64,000 bases of DNA from Lachnospira rogosae (GCF_040096455.1 NZ_JBBMER010000004.1:292992-356991); one strand, 5' to 3'. Shown: positions 1 through 8,491, counted from the stretch's first letter. Notes: generated by a model not told the origin, from the letters alone. Numbers and translations: made by a program.

Positions 1-79
1 ATGTTGAGTGTACGTGCAAATCTACCTGTTTCATATTATAACCTCATTTCTGCGCACGATTTCTAAGCAGATAATAGAA

Positions 80-108
80 TTGTATTAAGTACGCAAGTAG
101 ATTATAAC
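80..108 (+). promoter_or_regulatory. Putative sigma-A promoter of the DUF1653 gene
   Basis: TTGTAT at 80-85 and TATAAC at 103-108 are separated by 17 bp. They lie about 95 bp upstream of the first gene. One copy of a ten-base repeat falls in the spacer and another near the expected start site (next entry), which suggests repression. Confidence 0.45.
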
Positions 109-127
109 ACTTTAAAAAAGTACGCAA
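87..127 (+). repeat. Paired AAGTACGCAA direct repeats, possible operator
   Basis: AAGTACGCAA occurs at 87-96 and again at 118-127, a 31-bp period or about three helical turns on the same DNA face. A related TGTACGTGCAA lies near 9-19. The first copy sits in the promoter spacer and the second close to the predicted transcription start, as expected for a repressor site. The regulator is unknown. Confidence 0.35.
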
Positions 128-201
128 AATCCTTAATCTTAATAAAATAATAAATTAACGAAAAAGTTTAATTTTATATAAAAGCAACAGGAGGAGTGAT
201 T

Positions 202-882
202 ATGCAAAGAGAATTAGTTATTGGTGGTTTTTACAGACATTTTAAGAATAAGCTGTATCAGGTAAGAGGCGTTGCGATACACTCAGAGACTAAGGAGAAA
301 ATGGTTGTGTATCAGGGGCTATACGGCTCATATGAGTTATATGTAAGACCATATGATATGTTTTTGAGCGAAGTTGACCATAATAAATATCCTGATGTAG
401 AGCAGAAATACAGATTTGAACTTATAGATATTAATACAGGAAAAGCACTTGAGAAATCCGATGATACATCTGCTTATAATAAATCGATAGACAATGTTAA
501 TATGGTTTCAGCGGATAATACATATACAGTAGATAAGTCTGCCTGCGACATAGCAGGAAATAGATATACAGAGAATAAATCTATTGATTATAAGACAGAA
601 AATGTCTCATCTGATAATGGGAATATTGCTGACACCTACAATTCAGATGAGAATACTGTACAGGACAGCAAGCTGATAAGATTTCTTGATGCATATGATT
701 ATAAAGAGAAGCTTGATATATTAACTTCTATGAGAAGTGAATTAAATGACGGGCTTATTGATATTATGGCGGAGTCCATTGAAGTTGCTGTGCCAGAGGG
801 CGACATTACTGATAGATATAATTCACTTAGAAAATGTCTTCTTGCACATACCAAATATGAAGGATTAAGACTGCGTCAGTAG
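202..882 (+). CDS. DUF1653 domain protein with acidic Asn/Ser-rich linker
   Basis: Residues 1-70 fit the DUF1653 family: a short beta-rich domain with the phrase HSETKEKMVVYQGLYG, a YVRP motif, and a MFLSEVD...KYPDV.QKYRFEL ending. Residues 75-150 are low-complexity and polar (Asp, Asn, Ser, Tyr). A second small helical part follows (IRFLDAYDYKEKLDIL...), so the protein is longer than a bare DUF1653 protein. ATG 202 is preferred over GTG 196 because AGGAGG at 188-194 is correctly spaced only for it. No signal peptide or membrane segment is visible. The molecular function of DUF1653 is not established; the family assignment is firm. Confidence 0.8.
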   Translation: MQRELVIGGFYRHFKNKLYQVRGVAIHSETKEKMVVYQGLYGSYELYVRPYDMFLSEVDHNKYPDVEQKYRFELIDINTGKALEKSDDTSAYNKSIDNVNMVSADNTYTVDKSACDIAGNRYTENKSIDYKTENVSSDNGNIADTYNSDENTVQDSKLIRFLDAYDYKEKLDILTSMRSELNDGLIDIMAESIEVAVPEGDITDRYNSLRKCLLAHTKYEGLRLRQ

Positions 883-1013
883 TGATAATTGTCAGAAAAT
901 TAACATAATATATGCGATAAAATGGATAATATTACAGAATTTTGTGAGTTCACATAAAATGTGTATAAGTATGTTGATATTGTGGAAAAGTATGTGACTA
1001 ATTACGATATTGA

Positions 1014-1042
1014 TTGCATATGTTGTTAATAAATGTTATATT
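1014..1042 (+). promoter_or_regulatory. Putative sigma-A promoter for ddl-murF
   Basis: TTGCAT at 1014-1019 and TATATT at 1037-1042 are 17 bp apart. The predicted start leaves a leader of about 55 nt before the ddl ATG at 1105. Confidence 0.5.
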
Positions 1043-1104
1043 CTATAAGGTATGCACAGGAGAACTATACAATAAGAGATTGTGTGTGGAAAAGAGGATT
1101 AATA

Positions 1105-2136
1105 ATGAATATAGTTGTATTAGCAGGTGGTACAAGCACTGAAAGAGATATATCAATTCTTACAAGTACCAAAGTGTGTGAGTCTTTAAGAAGAAATGGA
1201 TACAATGCTAACATTGTGGATGTTTTTTTCGGTATAGATAGTGAAAATGTTGATAACTTTTTTAATAATGACAATGATTTGGAAAAACTTTGCAAATATT
1301 TAAAGAACCAGACTCCTGATGTTGAGAAGGAACTTGAAGCAAGAAAAGCTTTGGGAAAAGGTTTCTTTGGAGATAATGTTCTTGAACTCTGCCAGAAAGC
1401 AGACATAGTATTTATGGGGCTTCACGGAAGCAATGGTGAGGACGGAAAGATACAGGCAGCATTTGAACTTATGGGAATTAAGTACACAGGAACTGATTAT
1501 ATAAGCAGTGCCATATCAATGAGCAAGGAGCTTACTAAAAAGGTTCTTGTTCCAGAGGGTATTCCAATGCCTAAGGGCATAGCACTCCACAAGGGACATA
1601 AGGTAGAATATGTTCCATTTCCTTGTGTGGTTAAGCCTTGTTGTGGTGGTTCAAGTGTAGGAGTATCTATTGTTAATAGCGAAGAAGAATTCAAGAGAGC
1701 CTTAACAGATGCATTTTCATATGAAGATAATATACTTGTAGAAGAATTCATTAAGGGAAGAGAATTCTCTGTAGGTGTACTTAATGGAAAGGCACTTCCA
1801 GTTATAGAGATAGAACCGCTTGACGGATTTTATGATTATAAGAATAAATATAAGGCAGGAGCAACTAAGGAGACTTGTCCAGCTAATCTTCCTAAGGAAA
1901 TATCAGAGAAAATGCAAAGATGGGCAGAGAAAGCCTGTGAGACAGCTGGAGTTACTACATATGCAAGAGTAGATGAACTTCTTAATGAAGACGGAGATAT
2001 ATACTGCCTTGAAATTAATACACTTCCGGGAATGACAGGAACAAGCTTACTTCCACAGGAAGCTGCGGCTGTAGGAATGTCATATGATGAACTTACTAAG
2101 AAGATTATAGAAATATCTTTAGAAAAGTATAATTAA
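1105..2136 (+). CDS. ddl: D-alanine--D-alanine ligase
   Basis: This cytoplasmic ATP-grasp ligase joins two D-alanines with ATP for the end of the peptidoglycan stem peptide. The 343 residues show the N-terminal LAGGTSTERDIS motif, a GLHG.NGEDGKIQ segment near residue 115, the ATP-grasp core (VVKP.CGGSSVGV, then EEFIKGREFSVGVL), and the C-terminal metal site YCLEINTLPGMT. The start is ATG 1105 behind AAAGAGGA; an upstream in-frame ATG at 1033 lies in the promoter and lacks a ribosome site. murF follows after 22 bp, and MurF uses this enzyme's product, so co-transcription is likely. Confidence 0.95.
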   Translation: MNIVVLAGGTSTERDISILTSTKVCESLRRNGYNANIVDVFFGIDSENVDNFFNNDNDLEKLCKYLKNQTPDVEKELEARKALGKGFFGDNVLELCQKADIVFMGLHGSNGEDGKIQAAFELMGIKYTGTDYISSAISMSKELTKKVLVPEGIPMPKGIALHKGHKVEYVPFPCVVKPCCGGSSVGVSIVNSEEEFKRALTDAFSYEDNILVEEFIKGREFSVGVLNGKALPVIEIEPLDGFYDYKNKYKAGATKETCPANLPKEISEKMQRWAEKACETAGVTTYARVDELLNEDGDIYCLEINTLPGMTGTSLLPQEAAAVGMSYDELTKKIIEISLEKYN

Positions 2137-2158
2137 TATTGAATGGAGATTATTATTT

Positions 2159-3565
2159 ATGCGTGGAATGACATTAAGAGCTATAGCAGAAGCCTGCAAT
2201 GGCGTATATTATGGCAGTGAAGATAACCTTGATAAAGAAGTGACAGACATAACAACTGACAGCCGTAAAGTGCAGAATGGCGGATTGTTTGTTGCCATAT
2301 GTGGCGAGAGAACTGACGGACACCAATACATAGATAACTGCTTTAATGATGGAGCGTTGTGTGTTATATCAGAAAAAGAACTTGAAGGACAGACTAATTC
2401 TTATATAAAGGTTAAATCAAGTCTTCAGGCGTTAAAGGATATGGCACTTTTATACCGTAATAATCTTGATATCAAGGTTGTAGGTATAACAGGAAGTGTA
2501 GGTAAAACAAGCACTAAAGAAACAATCAGTTATGTGCTTAACAAGAAGTATAAAGTGTTAAAGACAGAAGGTAATTTCAATAATGAAATAGGACTTCCTC
2601 TTACAGTATTCCGCTTAAGAGATGATGATGAAGTTGCTGTTCTTGAAATGGGAATAAGTGATTTCGGAGAAATGGACAGATTATCAAAAATTGCCCAGCC
2701 AGATATAAGCGTAATAACTAATATAGGTCTGTGTCATCTTGAAAATCTTAAGACAAGAGATGGAATATTAAAGGCCAAGACAGAGATTTTCAATAATATG
2801 AAGCCTGACGGAATAGCGATACTTAACGGCGATGATGATAAGCTTATCACTGTAGATGAGGTTAATGGAAAGAAGCCTGAAAGATTTGGAATTAACTATA
2901 AAGACGGTGTGTATGCCAAGGATATAGAAAATCTTGGGCTTAGTGGAACTAAATTTGTAATATCAGGTCTTAATTGTGTAGATGGCTGTAAGGATTTTGA
3001 GGTTACTGTGCCGGTTCCTGGACATCATATGATATACAATGCACTTGCAGCAGCCTGTGTTGGTGCGGCATTAGAGCTTACTTCTGCACAGATAGCAGAC
3101 GGAATAACTGATTTAAAGACTATTTCAGGCAGAAATAACATTATCAAAACAAGTAAATATACATTAATAGATGACTGTTATAATGCTAATCCTGTATCTA
3201 TGAAGGCTTCTGTTGATGTGCTTGATATGGCTATTGGCAGAAAAGTATGTATACTTGGCAATATGTATGAGCTTGGAGAAAATGAGAAAAATCTCCACTA
3301 TGATGTTGGACAGTATATAGGTACTAAGAATATAGATGTTCTTATTACTATTGGTGATCTGGCAAGACATATCGCTATAGGAACAGACGATTATATGGAA
3401 ACACATTTTGGTTCATATGATTGTGAGATACACAGCTTTGATGATATGGAAGAATTCAATATGGCATATTCGTCAATCCTTAAGGATAATGATAATATAT
3501 TGATAAAGGCATCGCACGCAATGAAATTTGCTGATATTGTGGAGCTTTTAAGCAAGGATAATTAG
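2159..3565 (+). CDS. murF: UDP-MurNAc-tripeptide--D-alanyl-D-alanine ligase
   Basis: MurF adds D-Ala-D-Ala to the UDP-MurNAc-tripeptide, the last cytoplasmic step of peptidoglycan precursor synthesis. The 468 residues include the N-terminal substrate domain (DSRKVQNGGLFVAI), the ATP-binding GITGSVGKTSTKE loop near residue 110, the central FNNEIGLPLTV and LEMGISDFGEM motifs, and the C-terminal Mur-ligase domain (GRNNI....LIDDCYNANP). The length is normal. GGAG precedes ATG 2159. It directly follows ddl, whose product is its substrate. Confidence 0.95.
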   Translation: MRGMTLRAIAEACNGVYYGSEDNLDKEVTDITTDSRKVQNGGLFVAICGERTDGHQYIDNCFNDGALCVISEKELEGQTNSYIKVKSSLQALKDMALLYRNNLDIKVVGITGSVGKTSTKETISYVLNKKYKVLKTEGNFNNEIGLPLTVFRLRDDDEVAVLEMGISDFGEMDRLSKIAQPDISVITNIGLCHLENLKTRDGILKAKTEIFNNMKPDGIAILNGDDDKLITVDEVNGKKPERFGINYKDGVYAKDIENLGLSGTKFVISGLNCVDGCKDFEVTVPVPGHHMIYNALAAACVGAALELTSAQIADGITDLKTISGRNNIIKTSKYTLIDDCYNANPVSMKASVDVLDMAIGRKVCILGNMYELGENEKNLHYDVGQYIGTKNIDVLITIGDLARHIAIGTDDYMETHFGSYDCEIHSFDDMEEFNMAYSSILKDNDNILIKASHAMKFADIVELLSKDN

Positions 3566-3625
3566 ATTAAGATTAAGCGTTTTGCAAATGCTTAAATATA
3601 TACAGAAAGAAGAAAGGAGGCGTCT

Positions 3626-3970
3626 ATGAAAAAGACTAAGAGTTTAATAATAAGTGCTATGATTATGGTATTCGCTTTGGCATTTACAGCTTGCGGAAGT
3701 AAGTCATCAAGTGTAGAGGGAAGCTGGAGTGGTAATGATAACGGATATGATGTTGTATTTAATTTCGAGGCAGATGGTCAGGGAACTATGCAGTTAAGCG
3801 GAATTCAACTTAATATTACATATTCCGTTGATGGAGACAAAATAACTATCAACAAGTCAGTTCTTGGTGGAACACAGACAGACGAGTATACATTTAAGAT
3901 TTCTAACAAGTCAAAGACACTTACATTATCTAATGATTCAGGTGAAATTGAACTTAAAAAAGGTGAATAA
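3626..3970 (+). CDS. Small secreted lipoprotein, DUF5640-like
   Basis: The 114-residue protein begins with a lysine-containing hydrophobic signal and a lipobox (AFTAC, Cys about residue 23), so it should be lipid-anchored on the outer face of the membrane. The mature part (EGSWSGNDNGYDVVFNFEADGQGT...) is a small beta-rich domain resembling DUF5640/lipocalin-like modules common in Lachnospiraceae lipoproteins; that assignment is tentative. A perfect AAAGGAGG lies 5 bp before ATG 3626, and a terminator follows. The function is unknown. Confidence 0.8.
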   Translation: MKKTKSLIISAMIMVFALAFTACGSKSSSVEGSWSGNDNGYDVVFNFEADGQGTMQLSGIQLNITYSVDGDKITINKSVLGGTQTDEYTFKISNKSKTLTLSNDSGEIELKKGE

Positions 3971-4002
3971 CCAGATGCTAATAATCTAAAGAATGATTTA
4001 TT

Positions 4003-4036
4003 ATCCCTTCGGGCAGATATTGCCTGAAGGGATTTT
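4003..4036 (+). terminator. Rho-independent terminator
   Basis: ATCCCTTCGGGCA pairs with TGCCTGAAGGGAT (one wobble, five-base loop) and is followed by TTTTT. It ends the ddl-murF-lipoprotein stretch. Confidence 0.85.
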
Positions 4037-4464
4037 TAGTGTAATATGAAAATCTGATAAAGATCCCTGTTACAAAAAAGTATTATGTAATGATAACGTG
4101 TAATCGCTCTAATATGTAGTTTACGATATGTAGTTTACGATATGTAGTTTTCTGCAAGTGAATGTGCTATATATAAATAAAATGAAAGTTATATAAAATA
4201 AAAATATTTTTAAAATAATACTTTACAAATATATAATATAGTGATATAGTATCAATATGAAAAACGCGTTTTTAATATAATCTTAACTTACATCAGGAAG
4301 TACATAAGATTTCTAGATAACACATATAAGTGTTATTCATTACCTGTCATATACAGGAGTTTCCCGTTAATTTAAAGTTTAATTGATTATAGAATATCAG
4401 GATTTAGGATTATTATAATCTGATATATTATAATCAATAGATATATTTATAGGAGGATATATAT
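4037..4464 (+). other. AT-rich intergenic region with 14-bp tandem repeat and tad leader
   Basis: No gene is seen on either strand. A 14-bp unit, ATATGTAGTTTACG, is repeated 2.8 times at 4112-4150. A promoter lies at 4222-4250. The roughly 200-nt leader after it contains small hairpins (AACAC/GTGTT near 4320-4335 and CCTG/CAGG near 4344-4358) before the AGGAGG ribosome site at 4451-4456. It matches no riboswitch class I can recognise. Confidence 0.5.
4222..4250 (+). promoter_or_regulatory. Putative promoter of the tad-like locus
   Basis: TTTACA at 4222-4227 and TATAGT at 4245-4250 are 17 bp apart. This is the only well-formed sigma-A pair between the terminator at 4003-4036 and the tad-like genes. 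Confidence 0.5.
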
Positions 4465-4629
4465 TTGCACGATATAATAGAACATTATGGAAAAGTTGTT
4501 GTTGCACTTGCTGGTGTGCTTGCAGCCTTACTTTTAACAGCGGCGGTTGTGACAATAGTAAGTGGAAAGACAACAGGAGCGATAGAAGATATTGAGTATG
4601 AGTCACAGATATATGAAGCTATGAAATAA
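4465..4629 (+). CDS. Short membrane peptide 1 of tad-like locus (pilin-like)
   Basis: A 54-residue reading frame starts at TTG 4465 behind a perfect AGGAGG at 4451-4456. The peptide begins MHDIIEHYGK, then has one hydrophobic helix (about residues 11-33) and a short acidic tail. The same layout, including the aromatic-or-hydrophobic, hydrophobic, Glu, x, Tyr/Leu, Gly opening, recurs at 7275-7382 and 7451-7591. Size, topology and the TadA-type ATPase immediately downstream suggest Flp-like pilin subunits, but no classical Flp processing motif is seen, so the pilin role is inference. Confidence 0.6.
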   Translation: MHDIIEHYGKVVVALAGVLAALLLTAAVVTIVSGKTTGAIEDIEYESQIYEAMK

Positions 4630-4648
4630 TTAAGAAGGTGTGCAGTAA

Positions 4649-5695
4649 ATGGGGTGGAATATGGATAAAGAAGATTTAAAAGACATTATTGAAAAGAATA
4701 AAGATGAATTATTCAGTGAGATAGCACAGGAAATAAATAATGATAATGTGACGGATATAGAATGGGATGGTTATAATCTTTGGATAACTGAGCTTGGCAT
4801 TGGAAGTTATATTTCAGGCAAGGAATTAAGTGACAGATATGTGGAAAATGTATCAATAAAGCTTGCCAATATAATGGGTGTTTCATTTAACAGAAGCAGA
4901 CCTATTCTTGAGGCCAATACAGAGAAGCTTAGAATTTCTATATGGCACGAATCAAGGTGTCACAAGAAAAGTATGTCTATAAGAAAGATACCAGAATATC
5001 TGAGATTTTCGCATAAGGATTTAGTTGAGTCAGATTATGCCCCTGAAAGCATTATTAATCTTTTGGAGAATAGTGTTACTGCACACCTTAGCATAGTTGT
5101 GGGAGGACAGCCACACGCAGGAAAGACAGAGCTTGTAAAGTATCTGTCAACGAAAATTCCGCATAATGAGAAGGCAGGAGTATATGAGGATAATCAGGAG
5201 ATACATTATAGAAAGATTAATCCTAATAAAAAATGTGTTGAATTTTTTGTGGATGACAAGGTTACATACCAGGATATCATAAAGGCTGGGTTAAGACATA
5301 ATATAGATTGGATTTTGCTGTCAGAGTCAAGAGGACCAGAAGTTGCACATCTGCTTAACAGTTTGTCTACAGGTTCATATTGTATGACAACTATGCATCT
5401 GGATGAGGTAAGGGATATGCCTGACAGAATGTACAATATGCTTGGCAACAGCAGTGTCAATGAAAGATTTATCAATAGTGTATACAAATATATAGACCTT
5501 GTTGTGCTTGTGGAATGTGACAAGCACGAGAAAAGGAGGATTAAGCAGATAGGTTTTCTTTCAAGGTGCAATTCTGTTAATCACTGCTGTGTAATATACG
5601 AAGACGGCACATTTACAGACGAAACTGTCCCGGAAGATATTCTTGATAAATTTAAAAGGAGAGGCATAAAGAACATATATGAAAAGGTTAATTAG
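4649..5695 (+). CDS. TadA/VirB11-type secretion ATPase
   Basis: This is a hexameric type II/IV secretion ATPase expected to power assembly of a Tad (type IVc) pilus from the cytoplasmic side of the membrane. The 348 residues contain a Walker A GGQPHAGKT (152-160), an acidic Asp-box-like YEDNQEIH (179-186), a Walker B region WILLSESRG (221-229) and a His box TGSYCMTTMH (241-250). It is shorter than usual TadA (often 400-plus residues), with a reduced N-terminal domain. Start ATG 4649 follows GAAGG; ATG 4661 behind GGGGTGG is an alternative. It overlaps the next gene by 17 bp, indicating coupling. Confidence 0.85.
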   Translation: MGWNMDKEDLKDIIEKNKDELFSEIAQEINNDNVTDIEWDGYNLWITELGIGSYISGKELSDRYVENVSIKLANIMGVSFNRSRPILEANTEKLRISIWHESRCHKKSMSIRKIPEYLRFSHKDLVESDYAPESIINLLENSVTAHLSIVVGGQPHAGKTELVKYLSTKIPHNEKAGVYEDNQEIHYRKINPNKKCVEFFVDDKVTYQDIIKAGLRHNIDWILLSESRGPEVAHLLNSLSTGSYCMTTMHLDEVRDMPDRMYNMLGNSSVNERFINSVYKYIDLVVLVECDKHEKRRIKQIGFLSRCNSVNHCCVIYEDGTFTDETVPEDILDKFKRRGIKNIYEKVN

Positions 5696-7148
5696 ATATT
5701 TTTCGGTACGTTCAGTAATTAAAGATATATCAGCATATGGATATGATTTCTCAATGAAGAAATATATTTTAGCAATAACAACAGGATTTCTTGTGATATT
5801 CGGAATAAGTATGATATATGGCCTTAAGCCTGTATGTGTAATAATTACTGGTCTTGTGTCCATAAGCGTTATTCCGGGTATTATAAGAAAAAGGTACTAC
5901 AATAATAACAGGCTTAAAAAGTTTATGGACGTTGATATATATCTCCATCAGATGGCGTATTCATTTATGAGAAATCCTAAGATATACACAGCTTTAGAAG
6001 ATACAGGCAAGATAGCAGGCGGCACTCTTGGCAGGGTGATAGAGCAGGCTATGGACGAGCTTGAATATGGTATGGGAGAAGATGTATATGCTAATGCACT
6101 TTATATCATAGAGAAAGAGTATAATTGCAGCCGTATAAGGACACTTCATAAGTTTATTATTGGAATTGAAAAGAGAGGTGGAAGGTATAAGAATGCACTT
6201 AGAGTGCTTCTTGATGACTCTGACAGGTGGATTAAAGGAATATACAGGCAGGAGCTTGAAATCAAGAATGTAAAAAGGGATACAACCATAGGAGTTATTA
6301 TAAGCATAGTGCTTTCAGGTCTTACAATATTTATGAGTGCCATGCTTAACCGATATAAAAGCGGACAGGGAAACATAGTTGATGACTGGCTGTATCAGTG
6401 GACAGCAGTGATATTCCTTGTGTTATGTATATTATTCTATGCTTTCACGAATAAACATTACGGATATGAAATTCTTAATGATAAAGATATTGATACTAAC
6501 AGCAGGAAATATTATAAGCTTGTGTTTAAAACCAATGTATGGAATATAATTGAGAAGATAATTCCAGTTATAACAGTGCTTGGAATATTGGCAGGCCTGG
6601 CGTTTATTAATGGTTTTTATTTTATATTTGTATATCTTGTTATGGCAATGGCTGTAATGGTTATTTATCCGTTGATTAATAAAAAGTCTGCAATGAAAAA
6701 GCTTACTAACAATTTAAGACAGGCATTTTCTGACTGGTTAAGAAATGTTGCACTTAATCTTGAGAATATGCCATTGATTGCGGCAATTGAAGATACTTAC
6801 GATGAAAGTCCGTATATAATTAAGAATTCACTTGATACTTTTATAAGGGACATAGAGGCAGACCCATCAGATATTAAGCCATATTATGAATTTCTGTCGG
6901 AGTATGGACAGACAGATATAATGTCGACAGTAAGAACATTATATTCAGTATCGGAATTGCCAGACAATCAGGTAGATGAAACTATTAATTCTTTAATACA
7001 GAGAAATAACGAGCTTATAAACAAGCAGTCAGAGATTGCTTATAAGGACAGGATAAGTTTGTTTAAATTTATGGAATACATACCTGTATTTCTTATGGCA
7101 TTGAAAATGTCTGTTGATATGATGCTTGTTATAACACTGTATTTGTAA
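5679..7148 (+). CDS. TadB/TadC-like inner-membrane platform protein
   Basis: The 489 residues have hydrophobic segments near residues 27-65, 203-221, 240-257, 293-335 and at the C terminus, separated by helical cytoplasmic regions. One region contains YIIEKEYNCSRIRTLHKFI and the other a T2SSF-like LRQAFSDWLRNVALNLENMPLIAAIE. That duplicated T2SF-like pattern suggests one polypeptide doing the job of TadB plus TadC, which are usually two genes. It starts inside the ATPase gene, so stoichiometric co-translation with the ATPase is likely. The family call rests on layout and context, not on strong motifs. Confidence 0.65.
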   Translation: MKRLIRYFSVRSVIKDISAYGYDFSMKKYILAITTGFLVIFGISMIYGLKPVCVIITGLVSISVIPGIIRKRYYNNNRLKKFMDVDIYLHQMAYSFMRNPKIYTALEDTGKIAGGTLGRVIEQAMDELEYGMGEDVYANALYIIEKEYNCSRIRTLHKFIIGIEKRGGRYKNALRVLLDDSDRWIKGIYRQELEIKNVKRDTTIGVIISIVLSGLTIFMSAMLNRYKSGQGNIVDDWLYQWTAVIFLVLCILFYAFTNKHYGYEILNDKDIDTNSRKYYKLVFKTNVWNIIEKIIPVITVLGILAGLAFINGFYFIFVYLVMAMAVMVIYPLINKKSAMKKLTNNLRQAFSDWLRNVALNLENMPLIAAIEDTYDESPYIIKNSLDTFIRDIEADPSDIKPYYEFLSEYGQTDIMSTVRTLYSVSELPDNQVDETINSLIQRNNELINKQSEIAYKDRISLFKFMEYIPVFLMALKMSVDMMLVITLYL

Positions 7149-7274
7149 TGTGTAATATTAATATTGTTAAAGATTGTGTCTGTCTATACATTAATAAGGT
7201 GGAAGAGAATATCATTAGTGACGAGTAGGTAAAGATTTGCTGCTGGTAATATTAAAGGTGGAGAAAGGCTTGGC

Positions 7275-7382
7275 ATGGACTTTATATTAGAAAAATTAGG
7301 TGAGACGTGCATTGCTATAGTATTTATATTATCAATGATAAATATGTACGCAATGCTTGCTGATAAAATGCTTGGTGGTTGA
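7275..7382 (+). CDS. Short membrane peptide 2 of tad-like locus (pilin-like)
   Basis: A 35-residue frame starts at ATG 7275 behind GAAAGG. It opens MDFILEKLGE, then has a single hydrophobic helix (about residues 11-30) and ends MLGG. It has the same layout as the peptides at 4465 and 7451. It is too short for most gene finders. A ribosome site, conserved opening and location between the platform protein and the TadE-like genes support it; expression is unproven. Confidence 0.5.
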   Translation: MDFILEKLGETCIAIVFILSMINMYAMLADKMLGG

Positions 7383-7450
7383 TATAGATATTTAATATAA
7401 ATCAATAGTTTAATTGAAATACAATCTAAGAAATGAAAGGGGATAGTATA

Positions 7451-7591
7451 ATGGAATATTTATTGGAAGAATATGGTGATGTAATTATATGTATTACAGG
7501 ACTTGCAATAGCATTTACATTCTTAGGGATATGTATGAACAAATGCACTGTATTAGAGGGTACACAGCTTGCAAAGCTGTTCTACAGGTAG
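7451..7591 (+). CDS. Short membrane peptide 3 of tad-like locus (pilin-like)
   Basis: A 46-residue frame starts at ATG 7451 behind AAAGGGGA at 7436-7443. It opens MEYLLEEYGD and has a hydrophobic helix at about 11-29, two cysteines (C28, C32) and a short polar tail. It is the closest relative of peptide 1 in layout. It ends 7 bp before the TadE-like gene. Interpretation as a pilin or pseudopilin is inference from position and form. Confidence 0.55.
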   Translation: MEYLLEEYGDVIICITGLAIAFTFLGICMNKCTVLEGTQLAKLFYR

Positions 7592-7598
7592 GTGCATA

Positions 7599-7964
7599 AT
7601 GAAGATAATAGTAGAAGCTTCGGCATATCTTGTAATACTTTCTTTTATATGTCTGATATCGCTGGATTTTATTGCTGTTAATAAAAGTGTAAGCAAAGGC
7701 AGTGAGGTACAGCAGTATATAAAAGATGTAATCCAGATAAATGGCATAAGTTATGAACACAGGGATATTGATTATGATACTAATAAAAAGGTATGCGAGA
7801 TAGCTGCACAATATGGGGCAGATGTAAGTTATGAATATTTCGATGCAGCCGCAGATTATGATTATTACCGCCTGAATATTAAATATCCTGTAAAGTCGAG
7901 ATTGTTCGGACTTAATAAGCTGTGTGATTATAAGGCACTTGTAAGGGTTGAGATGGCGGTGTAG
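7599..7964 (+). CDS. TadE-like / DUF4320-like pseudopilin
   Basis: The 121-residue protein begins MKIIVEASAYLVI: a charged start, a Glu near position 6, then one transmembrane helix (about 8-28) and an extracellular domain. TadE-type pseudopilins keep a Glu next to the hydrophobic helix in this way. The rest (IQINGISYEHRDIDYD....AAQYGADVSYEYFDAA) is not recognised. ATG 7599 is chosen because the helix starts there; the ribosome site (GTAGGTG) is weak and the gene may be coupled to the peptide ending at 7591. Confidence 0.6.
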   Translation: MKIIVEASAYLVILSFICLISLDFIAVNKSVSKGSEVQQYIKDVIQINGISYEHRDIDYDTNKKVCEIAAQYGADVSYEYFDAAADYDYYRLNIKYPVKSRLFGLNKLCDYKALVRVEMAV

Positions 7965-7971
7965 TACGTCC

Positions 7972-8077
7972 CAGCACAATAAGGATAAATCTGGATTTGC
8001 TCTACGAAATAAAGATGATGGGGATTGAATAAATACAAATATGGATTTGCCACGTTAAATTGAGATGTCGGCACAAT
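7972..8077 (+). repeat. Degenerate direct repeat between two TadE-like genes
   Basis: Two related segments of about 35 bp, at 7987-8021 and 8037-8071, share TGGATTTGC and an AAAT.GAGATG-type ending. GCACAAT lies before the first (7974-7980) and after the second (8071-8077). The 134-bp gap carries no gene and looks like a decayed tandem duplication. Confidence 0.4.
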
Positions 8078-8098
8078 GTAATATAGATAAGGAGTGAT

Positions 8099-8491
8099 AT
8101 GAGATTAATAATAAGTAGTTCTGGAATGATGGTTATTATTATTCTGCTTGTGATTATACATAATTCGATTATCAGTGATAATTACTGTAATATGGAGATG
8201 AACAGCAGTATTAATGGGGCATTTGATTATGCTTTGGATAAAGTGTCAGATGGTTACATAACTGGTGAATATGATGATATTCCAGATGATGTATTTACAA
8301 CACAGCTTATGAGAAGTTTCTGTAAGTCATTTAATGAGGCTGTCAGTTCAGATGCAGAGTATACAGTTACGCTGTTATATGCGGACAGGACGGCAATGCT
8401 GTATGACATAGCAATTGAAGCAGAATACAGTTATGGATATAAGGGAAGAAAGAATAAATGTATATGCCAGAGGGCTGTAAAGTTAAATTGA
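8099..8491 (+). CDS. Second TadE/pseudopilin-like membrane-anchored protein
   Basis: The 130 residues start with a short polar segment, then a strong transmembrane helix (about 10-22, MMVIIILLVIIH), then a soluble extracellular domain with four cysteines (two close together near the C terminus, CICQ). It has the N-terminal anchor layout of minor pseudopilins and closes the tad-like locus. AAGGAG at 8088-8094 supports ATG 8099. I do not recognise a named family. Confidence 0.6.
   Translation: MRLIISSSGMMVIIILLVIIHNSIISDNYCNMEMNSSINGAFDYALDKVSDGYITGEYDDIPDDVFTTQLMRSFCKSFNEAVSSDAEYTVTLLYADRTAMLYDIAIEAEYSYGYKGRKNKCICQRAVKLN

Noticed and set aside
7515..7979. Minus-strand frame opposite the TadE-like genes
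   Set aside because: It overlaps genes with ribosome sites on the plus strand and has no start signal of its own.
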